A stretch of DNA of 25,436 nucleotides from the NCBI RefSeq assembly GCF_000226255.1, contig NZ_AGFG01000026.1, positions 1-25,436 on the forward strand. Direction: 5' to 3'. The translations under genes and the position numbers were made by a program. Below, piece after piece: positions 7,605 through 14,933 of this stretch. The DNA comes from Desulfovibrio sp. A2. GTDB taxonomy: Bacteria > Desulfobacterota > Desulfovibrionia > Desulfovibrionales > Desulfovibrionaceae. How positions within the stretch are numbered: position 1 is the stretch's first letter; every line of letters begins with the position of its first letter. The notes under the pieces are model-generated. The model had not been told where the DNA came from, made no database searches, and saw only the letters and a list, made by a program, of their open reading frames with translations.

Positions 7605-9134
7605 ATGACGGACGCGCGAAACCACGACCCCTCGCAAGGCCCGCCGCCGGAGGAACGCCTGGCCGCCTACGTGGCCTGCCTTGCCGCCAACAAGGAACGT
7701 CGCGCCGTGCGCGAGGTGGTGGAGCGCGAGGTCCTGCTGTGCCTCATCCGCACCAACAGCGAGCGCATCAATGAATACCCCCTGCTGGAAACGCAGCAGC
7801 GCTCCATCATCGAAATCCTGGCCGCGCGCGGCGCGGTGGACCCGCTGCACGAACACATCCGCAAGCTGGTGGCCGAGTTCGTGGCCCAGCTCGGCCAGTT
7901 CGCCAAACCCGGCGGGGCAGATTCCGGCCAGTTGCGCATCGGCCTCGTCAACGCCGAGACATTGCTGCTGAAATGCGTGCAGGGCGTGGTGTACACCACG
8001 GCCCTGTGCACCGACAATTTCATCGAGACGCTGGTGCGCGCCTACGGCGAAGAAGCCCTTGGCCCTTCCGACGCCATCACCGAATCCACCGAACTGGACG
8101 AGCAGTTCTGGCGCAAGCATTTCGCGCACTTCGTGGCGGGTCTGGTGGACGAGGCCTACGACGCCATCATGGGGCAGGAGGCGTTCTCCCTGACCAAGGA
8201 ACGCTCGCTGCTGGTCATCCGCTACCCCTTCGACGCACTGCTGGAACGGCTGTGCCGCACGCCGAAACCCCTGGACAAGACGCGGGTGCAGACCCTGTTC
8301 GAGTTCGAGACCCGCGACTTCGCCAGCCGCAAGGCGCGCAAGCTGGTGCACGACATCCTGCTGGGCATGGCCGCCCGGCCGGGCTACCCCTTTGCCCAGG
8401 GCGACATAGACTTCATCAGCCAGATCGTGTGCATCGACCCCGCCGCCAAGGAAATGGAGCGGATGCAGACCCTGCTGCTGTCCGGCGGCATGCCGGGCCC
8501 GGACGGCGAAACCGCAGAAGCCCCCCCCGCGGAGGTCAACGCCGAGCAGGTGCAGTTCCTGCGCGACCAGGTGGTGGGCATGGCATGCAGCGTGGCCATC
8601 ACCCTGAACCTGCTGCGCGAGGATTTCCTGCGCGCGCTGGACGGCTTTTCCCCCAAGGAGACGGCCATCGTGCGCCGCACCCTGGGCGACTTTTCGCTGC
8701 CGTGCCTGGGCAAGGCCCTGCAATCGCTGCTGGAGTTCCAGTTCGTCACGCTGCTGCGCCGCCGCGCGGGCGAGGATATGGGCAAGATTCACATCCGCAC
8801 CCGCAAGGAGCGGCGCACCTCCGTCGCCGCCGTGGAGACGCTGTTCGACTCCGGCCTCACGCGCATCCGGAGGAACAAATTGTGGCAGCAGGACCCCGGC
8901 CGCGCCAACATGCTGCTGTTCCGCCCCCAGACGGCCACCGAACTGGAATCGTTGCTGCATCTGTTGCAGATCGAGCCGCAACTGGCCCGCGAGATCGGGT
9001 CGCTGTGGACAGACGCCTCGTTCCGGGTGGAGTTCGCGCTGTACATCAGCCTGGATCTGCTGGCCCGGTCCACCACCAACCTGAATCAGCGCCTTGCCGA
9101 ACTGCTGGCCCGCTTCGGCATCACCCGGCTGTAG
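7605..9134 (+). CDS. Conserved-looking soluble protein of unknown function
   Basis: I do not recognise this 509-residue protein. It has no signal peptide and no membrane helix, and it reads as mainly alpha-helical with many Leu, Arg and Glu residues. Noticeable segments are an N-terminal ERLAAYVACLAANKERRAVRE helix, a TNSERINEYPLLETQQRSII segment (about residues 53-72), an RTRKERRTSVAAVETLFDSG basic stretch (about 398-417), and a helical end. The acidic and Pro-rich linker near residues 292-315 suggests two parts. No nucleotide-binding loop, metal-binding cluster or HTH is obvious. ATG 7605 follows AGGAA by six bases and is preferred over the in-frame GTG at 7563. It is on the same strand as recN, 117 bp downstream, and ends before a strong terminator shared with convergent rnr. 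Its even codon pattern supports a real gene. Confidence 0.8.
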   Translation: MTDARNHDPSQGPPPEERLAAYVACLAANKERRAVREVVEREVLLCLIRTNSERINEYPLLETQQRSIIEILAARGAVDPLHEHIRKLVAEFVAQLGQFAKPGGADSGQLRIGLVNAETLLLKCVQGVVYTTALCTDNFIETLVRAYGEEALGPSDAITESTELDEQFWRKHFAHFVAGLVDEAYDAIMGQEAFSLTKERSLLVIRYPFDALLERLCRTPKPLDKTRVQTLFEFETRDFASRKARKLVHDILLGMAARPGYPFAQGDIDFISQIVCIDPAAKEMERMQTLLLSGGMPGPDGETAEAPPAEVNAEQVQFLRDQVVGMACSVAITLNLLREDFLRALDGFSPKETAIVRRTLGDFSLPCLGKALQSLLEFQFVTLLRRRAGEDMGKIHIRTRKERRTSVAAVETLFDSGLTRIRRNKLWQQDPGRANMLLFRPQTATELESLLHLLQIEPQLAREIGSLWTDASFRVEFALYISLDLLARSTTNLNQRLAELLARFGITRL

Positions 9135-9228
9135 GCCGGGAAAGGTGTCCGCCGAAAGCGCACGATTGCCGAAACGCGCGCCGTCAGTCCGGCAGGTTCG
9201 CAATCCACCGCCGCCATGAATGAAGCGT

Positions 9229-9254
9229 CGCCCCGGAGAGGAATCTCCGGGGCG
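9229..9254. terminator. Bidirectional intrinsic terminator between convergent genes
   Basis: An 11-bp perfect inverted repeat, CGCCCCGGAGA (9229-9239) and TCTCCGGGGCG (9244-9254), closes a GGAA loop. It lies 94 bp after the plus-strand stop at 9134 and 39 bp after the minus-strand rnr stop at 9294, exactly between two converging genes. On the plus strand the stem is followed by GCGTTGCATTGCG, which has only scattered T residues, and on the minus strand by ACGCTTCATTCAT. The T tracts are weak, but stem strength and position make terminator function likely for both sides. Confidence 0.75.
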
Positions 9255-9293
9255 GCGTTGCATTGCGTGTCGATGAGCGGTCGCGGGGTGCGG

Positions 9294-12200
9294 CTAGTTC
9301 TGGCCGCCTTCTCCACCCTTGGATGATTTGGGCTTGCGGGGCGCGTGCCTGGCGGCCCCGGGCTTCGCAGGGGCAGGGGCGGCCTTTGCGGACCGCGCGC
9401 CCTTGGGGGGAGCAGCCGCGCCCTTGGGGGCTTTGTCCTTGGGAGAACCGCTTCCGGCAGGCTTGCCCGCCTCCGCCTTGTCCGTTTTGGCAGGCTTGGC
9501 GGGCGTACCCGACTTGTCCGCCCTCTTTGACTGGCCCGATTGGCCTGACTGGCCCGATGCTCCAGACGGATTCGGAGCGCTCCCGGCCTTGTCGGCGGCT
9601 CCTTTCGCCTTCGTGCCGGACGCGGACGTGTCGGAAGCCGGGGCGGCCTTGGCGGCACCCGCCTTGCCCTTTCCGCCAGCGGAGTCCTTTGCGGCGGGCC
9701 TGGCCGAAGCGCCTCCCTTGGCTGGCGCCTTTTCCCTGGCGGCGGCCTCAGCGCCGCCGGTGGCCTTCGCCTCCACTGGCGCGGACGCCTTGTCCGCCCG
9801 AGGCTGGGCCTTGGCGGCGCCGCCCTTGCCACGATCGCCGGATTTCGGCGTTGCCGTGGATTGCCCGAAGACGCTGCCCGTCGTCTTCGCGCCTTCCCCC
9901 TTGCGGGTTCCGACCTTTTCCGCGTCGCCGCGCCCGCCATTGGGCCGTGCGGGCTTTCGCCCACGGCGTGGCGCGTTTTCCAGCGGCTCCGGCAAGGGGG
10001 TGGGCATCGGGTCGTCCAGCCCGGCATCGGTGGCCGCGCGGGCACGGGCCTTGCGGGCGGCGCGCTCGTCAACGGAGCCCGACTTCACGGGCACGGCGGC
10101 CACGCCATCGGCCCCGCCACGATCGGCGCGCGTCGCGGTCCTGTCCTCCCCGTCGGGCCTGTCCTGCGCGACAGTCCTGTCGGGCCGGGTTCCAGGCCGG
10201 GCGCCGCGCCCGCCCCGGTCGTTGCGGTCATTCCGGTCGTTCCGGCCGCCATACTCGCGCCCGCCACGCCGACCACCCGCATCACGGCTGGCACGCCCAT
10301 CCCCAGCGTCGCGGCGCACCTTGCGCGCGCCGGTGGACGCCACGGCGTCCGCACCGGCCAGCGCCAGGTTCACTTCCAGTCGGGCCACGTTGACGTCCAC
10401 AAGGCGCACCGTCACGCTCTGCCCCAGCCGGAAGCTGCGGCCCGTGCGCTCGCCCACCAGTTCCTGCCGTTCCGGCAGGTAGCCGTAATAGTCGTCATCC
10501 AGCGACGACAGGCGCACCATGCCCTCGGCCATCACCTCGTTGAACTCCACGAAGAAGCCGAAGTCGATGATGCCGGAAATGACCCCGGTGAACTCCTCGC
10601 CCACCCGCTGGGAAAGGAACAGCACGGTGATGCGCTTCAGTATCTCGCGCTCGGCCTCCATGGCCACGCGCTCGTTCACGTTCAGGGTGTCGGCGATGGT
10701 CAGCAGCGCCCGCTCGCCCGGCAGCGGCCCGTTCACCGGCAGGCCCAGGGTGCGGCGCAGCGCGCGGTGCACTATCAGGTCGGCGTAGCGGCGGATGGGC
10801 GAGGTGAAGTGGCAGTAGCAGTCCGAGGCCAGGCCGAAATGGCCTTCGTGGTCGGGCGCGTAGCGGGCCTGCATCATGGTGCGCAGGGCCATGCGGTTGA
10901 CCACGAACTCCTGGTCCGTGCCCTTGGCCGCCTGCAGCACGCCCTGCAACGCCTTGGCCGATGCCTTGTGCGGCAGATGCTGCGCCAGCGAGGTGCGCGC
11001 CAGCACCTTGAACAGCCCTTCCAGCTTTTCCGTATCCGGCTCGGGGTGCACCCGGTACAGGAAGCGGGCGTTCTTTTCGGTCAGGAAGCGGGCCACCGCC
11101 TCGTTGGCGGCGATCATGAACTCCTCGATGATCTGGTGGCCGAAGTGGCGCACCTTGCGGCCGATGTCCACCGTCTCGCCGTAGATGTTGAAGATCACCT
11201 CCGGTTCGGGCAGGTCGAAGTCCAGGCTGCCGCGCTCGGAGCGCTTGGCGTTCAGCAGGCGGGCCAGCTGCTCGGCGCGCTCCAGCAGGGGCAGCACCGG
11301 GGTGAGCAGGCGGCGCTCGTTCTCGTCCTTGACGATCAGCGCCCGGTTGACCTGCCCGTAGGTAAGGCGGGCCTTGGATTCGATGATGGCCGCGTAGAAC
11401 TTGCTGCGCCCGTACGAACCGTCTGCGTGGAAATAGGTTTCCGCCACCATGGCCAGCCGGGGCACGCGCGGGTTCAGGCTGCACAGCCCGTTGGAAAGGG
11501 CCTCGGGCAGCATGGGCTCCACCGACTGCGGGAAATAGTACGAGTTGGAGCGGGCCTGCGCCTCGCGGTCCATGGCCGAGCCGGGCCGCACGTAGTGGGC
11601 CACGTCGGCGATGGCCACCCACAGCCGGTAGCCGTTGCCCTGTTCCTCCACGTACACGGCGTCGTCGAAGTCGCGCGCCTTGGCCCCGTCGATGGTCACG
11701 AATTCCAGGTGCCGCAGGTCGATGCGGCCTTCCATGTCGTCGCGGCTGGGCACCGAGGGCAGATCGCGGGCTTCTTCCAGCACCTCGGGCGGAAAGTCGG
11801 TGGGCACGTCGTGGTTGATCTTCACCAGCCGTTCCTGCACGGCCACGTCGTCGTCGGCCCCCAGCACGGCAAGGCCGGTGGCGGCCCACAGGCCGTCCTC
11901 CACCTTTTCGCCGGGGGCGGCCACCACAAGGTCGCCCTTTTCGGCCTTGGCCTCCACCGCGCTCATGTCCACCACGAAGCTGACGGCCATGCGCGGGTCG
12001 GCCGGGCGGCACAGCAGGCTGTTGCGGCCCATGCGGCGCACCACGCGGGCGGGTATTTCCTTGCGGCGGCGTTCCACCACGCGCACGATGCGCCCTTCCG
12101 GGTTCTTGCCGTGGCGGCCGGGCAACAGCGCCACCACCACCTTGTCGCCGTGCCAGGCGTCGCCCATCTGGTAGGAGTGCACGTAGATGTCGTCGCGCCC

Positions 12201-12491
12201 CTTTTCCTCGGGCAGCACGAAGCCCATGCCGGAGCGCTGGATGGACAGGGTGCCCGTGACCAGCCGCAGCTGTTCCACAAGGCCCCAGGCCCCGCCGCGC
12301 AGGCGGATGATGCGCCCCTGATGCACCAGGGCGTCCAGCCGTTCCTCCAGGTCCGCTTTCATGCGGCGGTGCAGGCCCAGCATGCGCATCAGCGCGTCGA
12401 TCTTCAGCGGGCGGTGCGCCTCGCGGAACAGGTTCGCCAGTTCGTTCGCGTCGGGCAGCACGTAGCTGTCGTCACGCTTCTTCTTTGCCAT
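9294..12491 (-). CDS. rnr: Ribonuclease R with very long C-terminal tail
   Basis: RNase R is a processive 3'-to-5' exoribonuclease that degrades structured RNA in the cytoplasm. The order is an N-terminal winged-helix part (residues about 10-75), cold-shock-type RNA-binding domains (about 75-240), the RNB catalytic domain (about 255-590) and an S1 domain (about 630-712). The catalytic Mg-binding aspartates are visible as D268, D274, D276 and D277 in TIDGAKARDFDDAVY, with the same spacing as in E. coli RNase R. ATG 12491 has AAGGA upstream and starts with MAKKK; a longer frame upstream is rejected. The 1065-residue length far exceeds the usual 700-820. The excess is a tail of about 350 residues rich in Ala, Lys, Gly, Pro, Arg and Asp, with short repeats (RND and GQS triplets). 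It lies 103 bp behind lpxK and may share its transcript. Confidence 0.95.
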   Translation of the reverse strand: MAKKKRDDSYVLPDANELANLFREAHRPLKIDALMRMLGLHRRMKADLEERLDALVHQGRIIRLRGGAWGLVEQLRLVTGTLSIQRSGMGFVLPEEKGRDDIYVHSYQMGDAWHGDKVVVALLPGRHGKNPEGRIVRVVERRRKEIPARVVRRMGRNSLLCRPADPRMAVSFVVDMSAVEAKAEKGDLVVAAPGEKVEDGLWAATGLAVLGADDDVAVQERLVKINHDVPTDFPPEVLEEARDLPSVPSRDDMEGRIDLRHLEFVTIDGAKARDFDDAVYVEEQGNGYRLWVAIADVAHYVRPGSAMDREAQARSNSYYFPQSVEPMLPEALSNGLCSLNPRVPRLAMVAETYFHADGSYGRSKFYAAIIESKARLTYGQVNRALIVKDENERRLLTPVLPLLERAEQLARLLNAKRSERGSLDFDLPEPEVIFNIYGETVDIGRKVRHFGHQIIEEFMIAANEAVARFLTEKNARFLYRVHPEPDTEKLEGLFKVLARTSLAQHLPHKASAKALQGVLQAAKGTDQEFVVNRMALRTMMQARYAPDHEGHFGLASDCYCHFTSPIRRYADLIVHRALRRTLGLPVNGPLPGERALLTIADTLNVNERVAMEAEREILKRITVLFLSQRVGEEFTGVISGIIDFGFFVEFNEVMAEGMVRLSSLDDDYYGYLPERQELVGERTGRSFRLGQSVTVRLVDVNVARLEVNLALAGADAVASTGARKVRRDAGDGRASRDAGGRRGGREYGGRNDRNDRNDRGGRGARPGTRPDRTVAQDRPDGEDRTATRADRGGADGVAAVPVKSGSVDERAARKARARAATDAGLDDPMPTPLPEPLENAPRRGRKPARPNGGRGDAEKVGTRKGEGAKTTGSVFGQSTATPKSGDRGKGGAAKAQPRADKASAPVEAKATGGAEAAAREKAPAKGGASARPAAKDSAGGKGKAGAAKAAPASDTSASGTKAKGAADKAGSAPNPSGASGQSGQSGQSKRADKSGTPAKPAKTDKAEAGKPAGSGSPKDKAPKGAAAPPKGARSAKAAPAPAKPGAARHAPRKPKSSKGGEGGQN

Positions 12492-12594
12492 ATGGATGTC
12501 CTTTCCGGCCGTGCCGGAGTGAAAATGTCGGAGATGAAATGTTGAATGGGGCCATTGCGCGGCCGGACCGGGCGGCATCGGGCAGAAGGGTGCT
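12492..12594 (-). other. Short spacer between lpxK and rnr
   Basis: This spacer carries the rnr ribosome binding site, AAGGA on the minus strand a few bases before ATG 12491, and a small inverted repeat CCGGC/GCCGG just before it. I see no terminator after lpxK and no good -35/-10 pair, which fits cotranscription of lpxK and rnr. Confidence 0.45.
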
Positions 12595-13722
12595 TCAAGC
12601 CCGATGCGCGGCGGCAAGCCCCGCCCAGCGGGCGGCCCACCACTCGGGAAAATTCGTTGCGGACCACAAGGCCGGCCCGAATTCGGTGGCCAGGTCGAAG
12701 GCCCACAGGTCCGCCCCGCCAGGGGTGCGCGCGCCGTCGTGGCCAGCCCCTTCGCCGCACAGGGGGGCCAGCTTCACGGCGTCCTTGGGGGTGCACACCA
12801 GCGCGTGCCCCTCGGCCGCCAGAGAGCGCACTTCGTCCGGTCCGTAGGGATGATGATCCGGAAAGATACGATGCCGCACCGGCGCATACCCGAAGAACCG
12901 CGTGGCCGTCGCGTGCACCTGCGCGGGGTCGCCCACGCCGGAGACCAGCACGTAGGGTTCGCCGTCCAGGTGCGGCCGCGTGGCCGCGCCGTGCTCCGCC
13001 GGGCGGGGGTCCAGCCCCCGGCCCACGCGCATCAGGCCGCGCGGGACAAGGCGAAAGCTAAACACCGGCATGCCGTAGCGGATCAGGCGGCGTTCCAGTT
13101 GGGGCCCCAGGGCATCGAACATGTCCGGCTCCGCCTTCACGCAAAAGGCGTGCGCCCGGTGCAGCGCGCCCGCGCCCTCGCGCCACGAGCCCGCCGGAAT
13201 GGTCCGGCCCCACTCGCCGACGAGGTCCGCGGGGCGCAGCACCACGATGTCCAGGTCGCGCCGCACGGCCAGGTGCTGAAAGCCGTCGTCCAGCAGGTAC
13301 AGATGGGGGGAAAGGTGCGCCTCCGCCCAGTGCCCGGCCCGCCGCCGCACCGGGTCCACCAGCACGGCTGCGTCGGGGTTCTGGCGGGCCAGCATCAGCG
13401 GTTCGTCGCCCGCCTGCGCCGCCGTGTGGCCGGGCCGCACCAGCAGGGGCAGTTGCGGCGGTTTCGCCCCGTAGCCGCGCGTAAGCACGGCGGCGGACAG
13501 CCCGTGCGCGCCGCACCAGCGCAACAGCCAGTGCACCAGGGGGGTCTTGCCCGTACCACCCCAGCAGATGTTGCCCACCGACACCACCGGGCGCGGCGGG
13601 GAAAAGCGCGGCAGCACGCCCGCCTCGTACACGGCGCGGCGCGCGGCCATGCACGCGGCATAGGCCGCGCCAAGGGGGCGCAACAAGGGGGCGCAGGCTT
13701 TCTGCATGGAGGCGACGTTCAT
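12595..13722 (-). CDS. lpxK: Tetraacyldisaccharide 4'-kinase (lipid A synthesis)
   Basis: LpxK uses ATP to phosphorylate the 4' position of tetraacyldisaccharide 1-phosphate, giving lipid IVA, on the cytoplasmic face of the inner membrane. The 375-residue product has an N-terminal amphipathic or membrane-associated part (about residues 8-30), a [16 protein letters not shown] segment with the Walker A P-loop at 55-61, TRGYG at 81-85, GDEPLML at 105-111 and the diagnostic DDGFQH at 145-150, followed by RRDLDIVVL. These are typical of the family and the length is slightly above the usual 320-350. The ATG at 13722 lacks a strong Shine-Dalgarno sequence, and an ATG five codons later is a possible alternative. 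The [12 protein letters not shown] motif near residue 310 is also as expected. The gene implies a lipid-A-containing outer membrane. Confidence 0.95.
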   Translation of the reverse strand: MNVASMQKACAPLLRPLGAAYAACMAARRAVYEAGVLPRFSPPRPVVSVGNICWGGTGKTPLVHWLLRWCGAHGLSAAVLTRGYGAKPPQLPLLVRPGHTAAQAGDEPLMLARQNPDAAVLVDPVRRRAGHWAEAHLSPHLYLLDDGFQHLAVRRDLDIVVLRPADLVGEWGRTIPAGSWREGAGALHRAHAFCVKAEPDMFDALGPQLERRLIRYGMPVFSFRLVPRGLMRVGRGLDPRPAEHGAATRPHLDGEPYVLVSGVGDPAQVHATATRFFGYAPVRHRIFPDHHPYGPDEVRSLAAEGHALVCTPKDAVKLAPLCGEGAGHDGARTPGGADLWAFDLATEFGPALWSATNFPEWWAARWAGLAAAHRA

Positions 13723-13760
13723 GACGCCACCCGGATACGTTCCGGGAACTGCAACGATAT

Positions 13761-13802
13761 GCGCATGGAAATCATTCTACCATGCGCGGGCGCGCTTGTC
13801 GC
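13761..13802 (-). promoter_or_regulatory. Candidate lpxK promoter overlapped by an inverted repeat
   Basis: Read on the minus strand, GCGACA (13802-13797) is followed after 17 bp by TAGAAT (13779-13774), a fair match to a sigma-70 promoter (4 of 6 and 5 of 6). It would start transcription about 45 bp before the lpxK ATG. The -10 lies within the 11-bp spacer of a perfect 8-bp inverted repeat, GCGCATGG (13761-13768) and CCATGCGC (13780-13787). A protein bound to the repeat would cover the -10, so this looks like an operator. Function is inferred from sequence and position only. Confidence 0.4.
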
Positions 13803-14004
13803 CGGGGGAATGCGGGCGGGGGCATGGCCAGACCGGCCAAGGGGCGTGCAAGGCGCGGAAGGAAACCGGACAAGGGGACGAACCGGCCAGACTGTGCGGA
13901 AAAGGGCGAAAGAAGGCGAAAGGAAGGAAACGGTGAACCTGCCGGAGTTGAAGAGTGGCCTTGGCAGCGGCGCATGGGCGGGGCCTTTCCCGCCGTCACG
14001 CAAA

Positions 14005-14022
14005 GGGGGGCTTGCGCCCCCC
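14005..14022 (-). terminator. Intrinsic terminator of the Bax-inhibitor-family gene
   Basis: A 7-bp GC stem, GGGGGGC (14005-14011) and GCCCCCC (14016-14022), closes a four-base loop. On the minus strand it is followed by a short TTT and lies 26 bp beyond the stop codon at 14049. The short T tract is typical for GC-rich genomes. Confidence 0.7.
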
Positions 14023-14048
14023 GTATCCGCACATGTGGTGCGCGGCGG

Positions 14049-14756
14049 CTAGTCGCGCGAGGAGCCGAACAGCCGCAGCAGCATCAGGAACAGGTTGATG
14101 AAGTCCAGGTACAGCGTCAGCGCGCCCAGGATGGTGCCGCGCCGGATGGCCGTGGCGTCGTCCATGGGGGCGGTTTCGCCCATCATGCGCAGCTTCTGGC
14201 TGTCGTAGGCGGTAAGGCCCGTGAACACGATGACCCCGATGGCGCTGATGGCCATCGACGCGGCGGAGCTGCCCACGAACATGTTCACCACGCTGGCGAT
14301 GAGAATGCCGATGAGCCCCATGAACAGAAAGCTGCCCCAGGAGGTGAGATCCTTCTTGGTGGTTAGGCCGTAGAGCGACATGGCGCCGAACATGCCCGCC
14401 GCCGTGGCGAACGCCTGAAACACCGAACTCATGGTGTAGGCCAGCAACACGGCGGACAGGGTGATGCCGTTCAGGGCGCTGTACAGCACGAAAAGCCCGG
14501 TGGCCGCGCCGCCGGAAAGCCGCGCGATGCCCGCGCTGATGCCCATGACCAGGCCCAGCTCGGCGAGGATCAGGCCGATCAGCACGAAGCTGTTGCCGAA
14601 CACCAGTTGCAGCATGGCCGGGCTGGACGCCGTGAACCACGCGGCACCAGCCGTTACGGCAAGCCCCACGAACATCCAGTTGTATACACCGCGCATGAAG
14701 GCGTTGACGGTTTCAGCCCGCGCCCTCGTGGGTGCGGAGACCGTGCGTCCGAGCAT
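14049..14756 (-). CDS. Bax inhibitor-1 (YccA/YbhL) family membrane protein
   Basis: This 235-residue polytopic inner-membrane protein belongs to the Bax inhibitor-1/TMBIM family. Bacterial relatives include E. coli YccA, which restrains the FtsH protease, and BsYetJ, a pH-sensitive calcium leak channel; which role applies here is unknown. Seven hydrophobic helices can be drawn, beginning near residues 24-42, 52-72, 86-106, 113-130, 140-162, 167-184 and 206-228. Family features are the N-terminal FMRGVYNWMFVGL segment, LNGITLS (95-101), the FTGLTAYDSQKL segment (178-189) and the DFINLFLMLLRLFG end. ATG 14756 has a near-perfect AGGAGG eight bases upstream. The frame stays open for 2.1 kb upstream, but that is antisense to the histidine kinase gene and is rejected. 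Confidence 0.92.
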   Translation of the reverse strand: MLGRTVSAPTRARAETVNAFMRGVYNWMFVGLAVTAGAAWFTASSPAMLQLVFGNSFVLIGLILAELGLVMGISAGIARLSGGAATGLFVLYSALNGITLSAVLLAYTMSSVFQAFATAAGMFGAMSLYGLTTKKDLTSWGSFLFMGLIGILIASVVNMFVGSSAASMAISAIGVIVFTGLTAYDSQKLRMMGETAPMDDATAIRRGTILGALTLYLDFINLFLMLLRLFGSSRD

Positions 14757-14820
14757 GTCGAATCCTCCTGTAACGTTTGTGCGAAGCGGCCGTTCCGGCG
14801 GGGCCGGGGGAAACATCCAG

Positions 14821-14849
14821 ATTATAATACGCCGCTCCAGCCATGATAG
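14821..14849 (-). promoter_or_regulatory. Candidate promoter of the Bax-inhibitor-family gene
   Basis: A TATAAT -10 can be read on the minus strand at 14826-14821, within the AT-rich island between the two divergent genes, with only a weak -35 (CTATCA, 3 of 6) 17 bp upstream. Transcription would begin about 55-60 bp before ATG 14756. The same island also contains TATAAT on the plus strand (14823-14828), so it could serve the divergent histidine kinase gene, although no -35 is seen for that direction. Confidence 0.4.
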
Positions 14850-14933
14850 GTAACAATCCTCTGGCACTCTGACAAGGGCGGCACCGCCATCTCCGCGCGA
14901 AACACCTCCCACGCCGCATTCCGGAGGCCCGCC

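Larger units (their letters stand above)
13723..14048. other. Intergenic region upstream of lpxK
   Basis: No gene is supported here. The right end (14005-14022) is the terminator of the Bax-inhibitor-family gene, and the left end (13761-13802) carries a candidate lpxK promoter with an inverted repeat; both are listed separately. The middle, about 13805-13960, is very purine-rich on the plus strand (runs of GGAA, GAAAG and AAGG), with overlapping short frames but no ribosome binding site or protein-like composition. Confidence 0.6.

Noticed and set aside
9861..12545. Plus-strand open frame of 894 codons across rnr
   Set aside because: It is the antisense shadow of RNase R, whose catalytic motifs are certain. 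Its own sequence is His/Gln/Gly/Val-rich without domains.
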